64,000 bases of DNA from the NCBI RefSeq assembly GCF_001567585.1, contig NZ_LRQV01000019.1, positions 1 to 64,000 of the forward strand, in the 5' to 3' direction. A program made the position numbers and the translations under genes. Within the stretch, counting starts at the first letter, position 1; each line of letters starts with the position of its first letter. The DNA comes from Micromonospora rosaria. Lineage in GTDB: Bacteria; Actinomycetota; Actinomycetes; Mycobacteriales; Micromonosporaceae. Below are positions 8,459-15,686 of the stretch, one piece after another. A model generated the notes under the pieces. That model was not told the DNA's origin, ran no database searches, and saw only the letters and a list, made by a program, of their open reading frames with translations.

Positions 8459-9925
8459 ATGCAGCGAAGACTTCCGGGAGCTCGCTCGACGTTCGGCGTC
8501 GTGGGCTTCCTCGTCGTCATGGAGCTCGGCAGCGGCGCGCTCCAAGGCTGGTTCTCGCCGCTGCTTGCTGCCATCGGTCACCAGTTCGACGTCGGCGCCG
8601 GCGCGCTGAACTGGGTGAACGCGATGTACATGCTCATGACGGTCGCGTGCGTACCCATCCTCGCCAAGCTCGGCGACATGTTCGGCCACAAGCGCCTCCT
8701 CGTCGTGGCGTCCACTCTCGTGGCCGTCGGTTCTTTCGTCGTCGCGTTCGCGCCGAGCTTCGAGGTCTTCCTTCTCGGCCGGGCGCTGCAGGCCCCGCTG
8801 GCGGCATTCCTCCCGCTGGAGTTCGCGATCGTCCGCGCGCGAGACGAGCGGTCAGCGAGCAAGAGCATCGGCGTCCTCGTCGGCGCACTTACCCTCGGAG
8901 CCGCCGTCGGCTCGCTCCTGTCAGGACTCCTGTTCGGCGCGATCGGCGACCTCGGCATCGTCCTGCTGATCCCCGCGGTGTTCATCGCGCTGTGCGTGCC
9001 GGTCGTCGTGCTGCTCGTCCCCGAGACGACGGTGCGCAGACACGGACGCGTCGACGTGATCGGCGCGATCCTGCTCACGGCGGGCCTCCTCGCCGTGCTG
9101 ACGGGTGTCTCGAACGCCGGTACGTGGGGCTGGTCCGACCTGCGCACGATTGCCCTGATCCTGGGCGGCACCGTGCTGCTGGCGCTCTGGGTGTTCGTCG
9201 AGCGCAGGATCCAGGATCCACTCGTCGACCTGACGATGCTCACCCGCGGTGGCCTCGGGCTGCCGATCATCGCATCGGTGCTCTTCGGCGCACAGACCTA
9301 CGGCGGGCAGACGGCGAGCTTCCTCTGGCTCCTCGGCGACTCCGCGCGCGACAATTACGGACTCGGAATCGCGCCCGCGGCCGCCGGCGCGATCATCGTC
9401 CTGTACGCGCTCGCGGCGTTCCTCGGCACGCTCATCGCTGATCGCCTCGCACGCAGGATCTCGGCGCCGCGCGCGATCGCGCTCGCGGGAGTGGTCGCAG
9501 CCGCGAGCTTCGCTCTCATGATCTGCTTCGCGGGGGTGAGCGCGCTGTTCATCACCTCCATGGCGATCGGCGGGGTCTCGGCGGGCGTCCTTCTCGCGGT
9601 CCTTCCGGCCGTCGTCGTGCGCAATGCACCGGCGGACTCGGTGGGGATCGCCTCGGCACTGTTCAACACGGCCCGCACGGCGGCGGGGGCGGCGGCCGGT
9701 GCGGTCTTCGCGCTCGTCATGACTCTGTTCGTGACAGCGAGCACCGCCGACGCCACGACCGGTGCCCGGTCGACCCCGCTGTCGTTCTTCGCCGTGTGGG
9801 CCATCTGCCTCGCAGTAGCTCTCGTCCTCGCGGTCGTCGGGCTGCGGATCCGGGTCACAGCGCCCGCCGCCGCGCCGCAGTCCGCACCAGACCTTCCCAC
9901 CGTCCAGACGATCGAGGACCGATGA
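8459..9925 (+). CDS. MFS transporter (DHA2-like)
   Basis: A 488-residue membrane transporter of the major facilitator superfamily. The first cytoplasmic loop reads AKLGDMFGHKRLL and the central loop VPETTVRRHGRVDVIG, typical of 14-helix DHA2 drug/metabolite proton antiporters. The start at 8459 (MQRRLPG) is supported by GAGGAG 6 bp upstream; 20 residues of upstream open frame are not membrane-like. Its stop overlaps the start of the M20 amidohydrolase gene by four bases (ATGA), so the two are translated together. That suggests transport of the hydrolase substrate or product. The direction of transport is unproven. Confidence 0.88.
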   Translation: MQRRLPGARSTFGVVGFLVVMELGSGALQGWFSPLLAAIGHQFDVGAGALNWVNAMYMLMTVACVPILAKLGDMFGHKRLLVVASTLVAVGSFVVAFAPSFEVFLLGRALQAPLAAFLPLEFAIVRARDERSASKSIGVLVGALTLGAAVGSLLSGLLFGAIGDLGIVLLIPAVFIALCVPVVVLLVPETTVRRHGRVDVIGAILLTAGLLAVLTGVSNAGTWGWSDLRTIALILGGTVLLALWVFVERRIQDPLVDLTMLTRGGLGLPIIASVLFGAQTYGGQTASFLWLLGDSARDNYGLGIAPAAAGAIIVLYALAAFLGTLIADRLARRISAPRAIALAGVVAAASFALMICFAGVSALFITSMAIGGVSAGVLLAVLPAVVVRNAPADSVGIASALFNTARTAAGAAAGAVFALVMTLFVTASTADATTGARSTPLSFFAVWAICLAVALVLAVVGLRIRVTAPAAAPQSAPDLPTVQTIEDR

Positions 9926-11151
9926 CCATCACACCAGCGCCACCTTCCGACCACGCGACCGATGAGATCCGCGATGCCGTTCTCGCCTCGCGGACGGCAT
10001 GGGAGGACCCGATCATCGCCTTGAGTGCCGACATCCACCGCAATCCCGAACTCGCGTTCGCCGAGCATCACGCCGCCGCGCGCGTGGCCGACACCCTCCG
10101 TGCAGCCGGATTCACGGCGACCGTGGGGGCCTTCGGACTCGACACCGCGGTCGATGCGACCTACGGCGAGGGCGACATCACCGTCGCGATCTGCGCCGAA
10201 TACGACGCGCTTCCCGGCATCGGACACGCGTGCGGTCACAACGTCATCGCCGCGGCCGGTGTCGGCGCTGCGATCGCGCTCGCGAGCGTCGCCGACGCCA
10301 TCGGCCTTCGCGTGAAGCTCCTCGGCACTCCGGCCGAAGAGCACGGCGGCGGGAAAATCCTCATGCTCGAGGCCGGCGCGTGGGACGACGTCGACTTCTC
10401 GCTCATGGTGCACGGCGGCCCGGGGCGCGACCTGCGCTGCGCCGACGTGCGTACTCAGGCCGTCGCGCGGTTCGACGTGTCCTTCCAAGGCCGTCCAGGT
10501 CACGCGGGCGCACCCAGCCCCGACGGGGTGAACGCCGCGAACGCCGCGACGATCGGCCTCGTCGGGCTCGGACTCCTGCGGCAGCACTTGCCCGACGGCA
10601 CGCGGGCCAACGCTTTCGTCTCCGAGGGCGGCGAGGCGACGAACATCATCCCGTCGGCGACGCGCGTCCGCGTCGAAGTGCGTGCGGGCACGCTGGAAGC
10701 CGTCGAGACCGCGCGACGCCGGATCCTCGCGTGCTTCGAGGGCGGCGCCGTCGCCACGGGATGCGAGTGGAACTGGGAGGATGCCGGGCCGACCTACGCG
10801 GATGTCGTGCAGAACCCCGTGCTCGCCAGCGCGTGGGATCGCAACCTCGCCGTGATCGGTCGCTCGCCGCAGCCGTACGCGGGGGCGCCGGGCGGATCGA
10901 CCGACATGGGCAACGTCTCGCACGCCGTGCCCGCGATCCATCCGCTCATCGCGATCGAGGGTTGCGCCTCGGCGCCGCACACGCCGGCGTTCACGAGCGA
11001 CGCGATCGGCCCGGCCGCCGACCGCGCGGGGATCGACGGCGCGCTCGCCATGGCGCTCACGGTCGTCGACGCCGTCGCGCACGTGCGTGCGGGGCGGACG
11101 CTCGGCGCGGAGGGTACGACGGTCGGCGGGGAGCGATACCACGGTCGGTGA
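9922..11151 (+). CDS. M20 family metallo-amidohydrolase
   Basis: A 409-residue di-zinc amidohydrolase of the M20D/AbgB type that cleaves N-acyl or peptide-like amide bonds of amino acids. Metal and catalytic motifs are visible: HRNPELAFAEH near residue 36, AEYDALPGIGHACGHN (Asp/His ligands), GTPAEEHGGG with the catalytic Glu pair, then the dimerisation domain with GRPGHAGAPSPDGVNA. Start is the ATG overlapping the MFS stop (ATGA). Being coupled to a transporter and near a serine dehydratase, it fits scavenging of acylated or dipeptide amino acids. The exact substrate is unknown. Just after its stop, 14 bases (gagcgataccacgg) occur twice in tandem at about 11130-11166. Confidence 0.88.
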   Translation: MTITPAPPSDHATDEIRDAVLASRTAWEDPIIALSADIHRNPELAFAEHHAAARVADTLRAAGFTATVGAFGLDTAVDATYGEGDITVAICAEYDALPGIGHACGHNVIAAAGVGAAIALASVADAIGLRVKLLGTPAEEHGGGKILMLEAGAWDDVDFSLMVHGGPGRDLRCADVRTQAVARFDVSFQGRPGHAGAPSPDGVNAANAATIGLVGLGLLRQHLPDGTRANAFVSEGGEATNIIPSATRVRVEVRAGTLEAVETARRRILACFEGGAVATGCEWNWEDAGPTYADVVQNPVLASAWDRNLAVIGRSPQPYAGAPGGSTDMGNVSHAVPAIHPLIAIEGCASAPHTPAFTSDAIGPAADRAGIDGALAMALTVVDAVAHVRAGRTLGAEGTTVGGERYHGR

Positions 11152-11206
11152 CGAGCGATACCACGGGCCGATGCCGCGCAGACGATCGATCTCAAGGATT
11201 GACGAC

Positions 11207-12123
11207 ATGATCGTCAGCCAGAACCTCACGAAACGCTACGGTGAGAAGACCGTCGTCGACGACCTCTCGTTCACGGTACGGCCCGGTGTCGTCACGGGAT
11301 TCCTCGGACCGAACGGCGCCGGAAAGTCCACCACGATGCGCATGCTCGTCGGCCTCGACAGGCCGACCCGCGGCGAAATCACGATCGGCGGTCGGCGGTA
11401 TCAGGATCTTTCCGACCCTGTGCGGCACCTCGGTGTCATGCTCGACGCGCGGTCGGCGAATCCCGGCCGCACAGCGCTCGATCATCTCCTCGTCGTGGGG
11501 GAGACCCACGGCATCGGGCGCCCCCGCGCACACGAGGTGCTCGAGATGGTGGGCATCGGCGCCGTCGCCGACAAACGCGCGGGTGGCTTCTCGCTCGGCA
11601 TGAGCCAGCGACTCGGTATCGCTACCGCGCTCATCGGCGACCCGGCGACACTCGTCCTCGACGAGCCGGTCAACGGCCTCGACCCGACGGGGTGCTCTGG
11701 CTCCGGCACCTTCTCGTGCGACTCGCCGTAGAGGGGCGCACCGTCTTCCTCTCGTCGCACCTCATGAGCGAACTGTCGCTGATCGCGGAAGACCTCGTCG
11801 TGATCGGTCAGGGACGCCTGCTCGCCTCGGGCACCGTCGACGACGTCATCGAGTCGGTCACGCCGCGAACAACCCGCGTCGTGACGCCCGATGCAGGGCG
11901 CCTCGCCGACGCCGTACAGAACAAGGCCATCGACGTTCGCCGCACGGACGACGACACCCTCTTCATCAGCGGGTGCACCGCACGTGAGGTCGGAATCATC
12001 GCGGCGGCCACGGCCGTCACGCTCTACGAACTCGTCACCGAACGCGCCTCGCTCGAGGAGGCGTTCATGCACATCACCCGAAACGCCGTCGAATACACGT
12101 CCCACGAGGAGGTCGCCGCATGA
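11207..12123 (+). pseudogene. ABC transporter ATP-binding protein, frameshifted
   Basis: An ABC-2-type ATPase of about 305 residues in two frames. The first frame (ATG at 11207) has the Walker A GPNGAGKS, the signature FSLGMSQRLGIA and Walker B LVLDEPVNGLDP. The second frame (from about 11692) continues VLWLRHLLV...FLSSHLMSEL, the H-loop, and a C-terminal domain. The break is at about 11690-11695, where ACGGGGTGCTCTGG has one G fewer than needed to read Pro-Thr-Gly-Val-Leu-Trp. A homopolymer slip or sequencing error is equally possible. Its stop overlaps the start of a permease gene (ATGA), but that gene is cut off after about a dozen codons. Confidence 0.85.
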
Positions 12124-12157
12124 GCGCCGCACTCGCCGTCTCCGCCCCCGCGAGGAA
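12120..12157 (+). pseudogene. ABC permease, 5' fragment only
   Basis: The ATG at 12120 overlaps the stop of the ABC ATPase, exactly where its permease should begin. The first residues MSAALAVSAPAR look like the start of an ABC-2 permease, but no hydrophobic segment follows and the downstream sequence changes character at about 12157. The permease has been truncated by a rearrangement, insertion or assembly join. This is the right edge of the CTC-rich left segment. Confidence 0.6.
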
Positions 12158-12562
12158 GTGTGGGTGCTGTTCAAGCGGCAACGACCAGCAGAGAGCGACG
12201 GCAGAGCCACGGCAGCCGGATCGTTCCTACCCGGCGTTGGCGGCCACGGACGACCGCCCCGTTGTCTCGAATGAAGCGGAACCTGCACCAGCAGCCGAGG
12301 ACCGGCAAGGACAAGGGTGGACGGTAGATCGGGAGCGGCGAGGATCGCCGGGTGGACGCTCACGGCCGGGGTCGGTTGGGGCAGCCGGGGCTGTGGGTGC
12401 CGGTGGAGTCGAAGTCGAAGCGGAGGCTGCACTTGTACCGCTTCGGGCCGACCGGCGGCTTGAGCGAGGGGTGCGAGGGGGTGCATGCGGGCGGGGAACC
12501 GATCGGTCGGTGCGGGTGGGGTGGCGGCCCAGGTGGGCGAGGTCCGGGCCGCCGTGGCGGGG
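12158..12562. other. Junction region without a supported gene
   Basis: About 400 bp between the truncated permease and a DUF5662 gene. Open frames exist on both strands (for example a proline-rich frame on the minus strand from 12566 to 12360), but none has a recognisable domain or good start signal. It marks the passage from the left segment to the rest of the window. Confidence 0.5.
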
Positions 12563-13018
12563 TCAAATCCAGCCGTAGTGGCGCGCGGTGTTGGTGAGGA
12601 TCGCGGCGAGCTGGTCGGAGATGCCGAACCGCTCGACGCTCGCCGGCAGGCTGGCCGCGAGGTCACCGCCGGGCGGCCGCTCGGTCGCGGCTTTCCAGTC
12701 GGCCAGCATCTCGATCAGGTCGACGAGGGTCATGCCGGCCACGCCCCGGTCGTGGTGCTCCGGGTGGTGCGCGTTGTGGGCGTAGTGGTGGGCCAGGCCC
12801 TCACCCATTGCGACGAGGGTCGCCCGGTACTCGTCGGAGCCGTACTCGGCGGCCTGGAGCCTCGGTACGTACGCGTCGTACGTCTCCCGCTCAGGCGGCT
12901 CCACCTTGGACAGGTCGTGCCGGGTAGAGCGGTCGATCAGCTCCTTGATCGGGGCGCCCATGAGGGTGCCAACGCGGAGGCTGTGGGTGAGGGTGTCGGG
13001 GCGGCTGTCGTAGGTCAC
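12563..13018 (-). CDS. DUF5662 family protein
   Basis: A 151-residue soluble protein of the DUF5662 family, which is spread through actinobacteria and their phages. The hallmark is a histidine-rich core: RHDLSKVEPPE, then HHYAHNAHHPEHHDRG and DLIEMLADWKAA, all potential metal ligands in an HD-like helical arrangement. The biochemical role is unknown. I start at the GTG at 13018 because CGGAGG sits 5 bp before it; the longer open frame upstream is arginine-rich and overlaps a transposase remnant. It stands alone, between the junction region and an IS5-type scar. Confidence 0.8.
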   Translation of the reverse strand: MTYDSRPDTLTHSLRVGTLMGAPIKELIDRSTRHDLSKVEPPERETYDAYVPRLQAAEYGSDEYRATLVAMGEGLAHHYAHNAHHPEHHDRGVAGMTLVDLIEMLADWKAATERPPGGDLAASLPASVERFGISDQLAAILTNTARHYGWI

Positions 13019-13155
13019 GGTGTCCTCCGGGGGTCGGGTGGTGCGGATGGCGGCGGCTGCGCCCTGGGATAGCCACACGGCGGCTCCGGGTGCGGCCTCG
13101 GCGTCGGCCAAGCGCTGGCGGAGCTGGTCGCGTCGGAGGGCTTCCACGGGCAGCC

Positions 13156-13317
13156 GCGCAGTTGGGTGGTGGACCGAACCTTCGGCTGGCTGGTCCAGCA
13201 CCGGCGACTCGTGCGTGCCTACGAGACCTTCCGCAGCGGTCCCGGGCAATGGTGCATTGGGCCATGGCTAACACAATGAGCCGCTACCTCACAGGGGAAT
13301 CCACACCATCCTGGTGA
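13156..13317 (+). pseudogene. IS5-family transposase C-terminal remnant
   Basis: The last ~50 codons of an IS5/IS1182-like DDE transposase. The text reads WVVDRTFGWLVQHRRLVRAY in one frame, then after a slip at about 13230 continues RSRAMVHWAMANTMSRYLTG and ESTPSW before a TGA. VVDRTFGWL is the conserved region around the catalytic Glu/C-terminus of this family. No N-terminal part of the gene is present, so the copy is a dead fragment. Sequence after the stop (to about 13372) may contain the element's right end. Confidence 0.8.
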
Positions 13318-13449
13318 ATCGAAAGCACCTAATCGGACCTATCTCCCTGATCGAGATCAGATGCCCTCTGAGAAGCCCGTCCAGCCATGCGGTGCCGTTC
13401 CATCCCGTAAGGTGGCGATTCGGTGCCTCAACACCGCAGCGCTGCCTGT

Positions 13450-13935
13450 TTACCCGCAGTGGAACGGGCCGCGTTCCACCGTCCCGAAGTTCCGGTACGC
13501 AACGTCGATCACGATGCACCGGCTGGCGGTGCTGGACGTGGTCACCGGACCCGCGTAGTACTGGAAGTTGCCGGAGTCAGTGTCTCGTCCGCTGCGCGTG
13601 CCGCAGTTGTTCGGATTGTTGGTCGCGCACCGCGCGATCGACACGTACATCCACTCCGGTGTGCCGCGGGTGCCGGTGTTCTGCTCCTTCTGCACCCAGA
13701 CGCAGTTGGTGCCACCGTTCGCGGGCGAGTAGTACACGAACAGCGAGAGCGTGGTGTCTTCGCTGTAGAGGTGGTAGCCGCCGACCCGGCTGCCCGCACA
13801 GGTCGGATGAGGGCTCAACGGCGGGTGGTGGGCAGCCGCAGGGGACACGGGTACCGTGAGCCCGGCCGCTACCAATATGACGGCGAGCACAACGTTGGTC
13901 ACGATGCCGGGGGGACGTCGGCGGGTTCTCGCCAT
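13450..13935 (-). CDS. Small secreted protein of unknown function
   Basis: A 161-residue protein with a clear signal peptide: positively charged MARTRRRP, a hydrophobic stretch (IVTNVVLAVILVAAGLTVP) and a SPAAAHH cleavage region. The mature part of about 125 residues has six cysteines, suggesting three disulfides, and is rich in Tyr, Trp, Asn and Thr, consistent with an extracellular beta-rich protein. I recognise no family. It points away from the neighbouring + strand gene and is probably expressed alone. Confidence 0.7.
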   Translation of the reverse strand: MARTRRRPPGIVTNVVLAVILVAAGLTVPVSPAAAHHPPLSPHPTCAGSRVGGYHLYSEDTTLSLFVYYSPANGGTNCVWVQKEQNTGTRGTPEWMYVSIARCATNNPNNCGTRSGRDTDSGNFQYYAGPVTTSSTASRCIVIDVAYRNFGTVERGPFHCG

Positions 13936-14053
13936 CAGGACTCCCTGTCTCTGGCAGAGCCGCGACCTCAGCCAAGGCGCGACCTTTACAGTCAGTATCG
14001 ATTAGACTGCCGAAGGTGGGGAAGGGTGTCGTGGTCTGAAACCAGGAACCACG

Positions 14054-14512
14054 GTGAGGTCCCTGCTCAGCCCGAACGGCCTGCAACGAGGCACCTTGCT
14101 GCTGTCCCCCGCCCTGGTCGCCCGCCTCACCGACCGCCTCACCGCAGACCACCCCGATCTGCCGGCCGGCATGCCGGAGCGCATCCTCGACCAGGCGCTG
14201 GCCTTCCTCGCCGCAGCCGCCGTCACCACCGAGCCAATCGGCCCGTCCGACCTGGTCGACATCGGGCTGGCACGCCCTCATCCCACCCGTGACTACGCCG
14301 TCCTCTGCAACCAGATCGCTGGACGGTTCGTCCACCACGAGCCGCAGGACGGCAGCGAATGGCCGACCGTCCCCGGCTCCAGTCCGGTGCCACTGAGCCG
14401 CGCCGTCGGCGCGATCACCGCGGCCGGCTACCAGGTCGACCTGCCCCTATGGCGTGCGTCGGCCGACTGCACGCAGTGCCACGTCGGCTGCCACGACAGC
14501 CCGAAGAACTGA
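14054..14512 (+). CDS. Conserved actinobacterial protein with C-terminal Cys cluster
   Basis: A 152-residue protein beginning at a GTG with AGGAACC just upstream. It matches a type of conserved actinomycete protein that contains a helical N-terminal half (ERILDQALAFLAAAA), a central DLVDIG...PTRDYAVLCNQIAGRFVHH segment and a short C-terminal CTQCHVGC motif. That could be a small metal or zinc site. Relatives are often labelled glycine-rich-domain-like; the role is unknown. It is followed 77 bp later by the start of a phosphotransferase-like gene broken by an insertion sequence. Confidence 0.65.
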   Translation: MRSLLSPNGLQRGTLLLSPALVARLTDRLTADHPDLPAGMPERILDQALAFLAAAAVTTEPIGPSDLVDIGLARPHPTRDYAVLCNQIAGRFVHHEPQDGSEWPTVPGSSPVPLSRAVGAITAAGYQVDLPLWRASADCTQCHVGCHDSPKN

Positions 14513-14588
14513 CTTACCACCGTGTTCTGCAACGGCGGCCGTAGGCTCGGCAACGAACCGACGGCCGCCACCGCAGACGGGAGCAGGC

Positions 14589-14708
14589 ATGCCCGAACTC
14601 CACTGGGACGACCTGCCTACCGACGTCCGCCACGCCGTCCAGACTCACACCGGCTCTGTCCGGGCCGCACGGTCGGCCTCGACCGGCTCCGTCTCTGGGC
14701 TTTCCCCT
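14589..14708 (+). pseudogene. Phosphotransferase-like gene, 5' fragment cut by IS3 element
   Basis: The ATG at 14589 opens MPELHWDDLPTDVRHAVQTH then TGSVRAARSAS. This opening (WDDLP...V..AV...TGPV) is the usual start of small actinobacterial aminoglycoside-phosphotransferase-like kinases. After about 38 codons the frame runs into the left end of an IS3-type element (TGTGGACACCCTGAGAC, from about 14713) and stops. No remainder of the kinase is found on the other side, because the element itself is truncated. The family call rests on a short stretch. Confidence 0.55.
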
Positions 14709-14752
14709 GAGATGTGGACACCCTGAGACTGGATGTTGGTCCAGAGGAAGGG

Positions 14753-15067
14753 GTGTCCCCGTTGGGGCGTCCATCGAAGTACACGGAAGAGTTTCAGCGT
14801 GACGCGGTTGACCTGGTCCGTTCGTCGGGGCGGCCGATCAACCAGGTCGCCCGTGAGCTCGGGATGAGTCACGAGACGCTGCGGAACTGGGTCCGTAAGC
14901 GGGAGCGACAGACCGGTACGGGTCCGGCGGCCTCCGGTGGCGGGGTGTCGGTGGCGGACAAGGACGCCGAGATCGTCCGTTTGCGGCGTGAGGTGGCTGA
15001 GCTGCGGCAGGAGAAGGAGATCCTGCGCAAGGCAGCCGCCTATTTCGCGAAGGAGATGGATCGGTGA
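14753..15067 (+). CDS. IS3-family transposase OrfA
   Basis: A 104-residue OrfA protein with an N-terminal helix-turn-helix (GRPSKYTEEFQRDAVDLVRS and ARELGMSHETLRNWVRK) and a C-terminal leucine-zipper region (IVRLRREVAELRQEKEILRK) that ends in AAAYFAKEMDR. This is the standard IS3/IS911 OrfA plan. I take the GTG at 14753, preceded by GAGGAAGG, as the start. Its TGA overlaps the orfB GTG (GTGA), the place where IS3 elements normally frameshift to make the OrfAB transposase. OrfA alone does not transpose. Confidence 0.85.
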   Translation: MSPLGRPSKYTEEFQRDAVDLVRSSGRPINQVARELGMSHETLRNWVRKRERQTGTGPAASGGGVSVADKDAEIVRLRREVAELRQEKEILRKAAAYFAKEMDR

Positions 15068-15440
15068 CCAGCCGCTTCCGGTTCATCTCCACCCACCGCG
15101 CCAGGTTCGGCGTCAAGCGGCTGTGTCGGGTCCTGGCGGTGTCCCGTTCCGGGTTCTACCGCTGAACCGCGGGTGAGCCGGCCCGGCAGGCCCGCGCCGT
15201 CGCCGAGGATGCCCTCGCCGAGCAGATCACCCAGGTTCACGCCGACTCCGGCGGCACCTACGGGTCCCCTCGGGTGACCGTCGAACTGCGCGTCCAAGGT
15301 GTGCGAATCAACCGCAAGCGCGTCGGGCGAATCATGCGGCAACGCGACCTCGTCGGCCGGCATCTGCGCCGCCGCAAACGCACCACCATCCCGGATCCCG
15401 CCGCCCCGCCGGTGCCGGACCTGATCGGCCGCGACTGGTC
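15064..15440 (+). pseudogene. IS3-family transposase OrfB, nonsense and truncated
   Basis: The frame starts as VTSRFRFISTHRARFGVKRL with the family's SRSGFYR motif, then meets TGA (15163-15165) where a Trp codon is expected. Reading through, it continues with QITQVHADSGGTYGSPRV, RIMRQRDLVGRHLRRRK and PDLIGRDW, all typical of the OrfB helper (HTH_21) domain. At about 15440 similarity ends, before the rve catalytic core. Two independent lesions make it a pseudogene. Confidence 0.85.
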
Positions 15441-15686
15441 TTCCGCACGGTCATGCCCGCTCGCTGCGGGCACCAACGGCGCCTCTATCCCAAGACGCAC
15501 AAGTCAGTTACCGTCGCGACTGTGCCGGGGCCCTGCTGCGGGCGCGTGCGGTTGCCGGGTGGTCGGGTCGACCCACCCAGCCCGGCAGCACCAGGGCCCT
15601 TGATGCATCCCACGCTACGCCGTCGCGCATCTCAGCTGTCGAGCATTACCTTGACGCACATCTATCCGTCGCGACATTGTCCAAGC
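15441..15686. other. Spacer after truncated IS3
   Basis: About 245 bp with no recognised gene. The frame of the following secreted protein stays open through it, including an ATG at 15603 with CAGGG upstream, but the added residues have no signal-peptide or domain character. It probably holds the promoter of the FnIII/CBM2 gene. Confidence 0.4.

Larger units (their letters stand above)
14708..15440 (+). mobile_element. Truncated IS3-family insertion sequence
   Basis: The left end and the orfA and partial orfB genes of an IS3-type element. The left border lies close to 14708-14715, where TGGACACCCTGAGACTGG begins. orfA is complete, but orfB has an internal stop and ends abruptly after the N-terminal helper domain, so the DDE catalytic core and right end are missing. 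The element cannot move by itself. It has disrupted a phosphotransferase-like gene. Confidence 0.8.

Noticed and set aside
9355-11229. A 620-codon minus-strand frame opposite the MFS and M20 genes.
   Set aside because: No domain, and both opposite-strand genes have intact family motifs.
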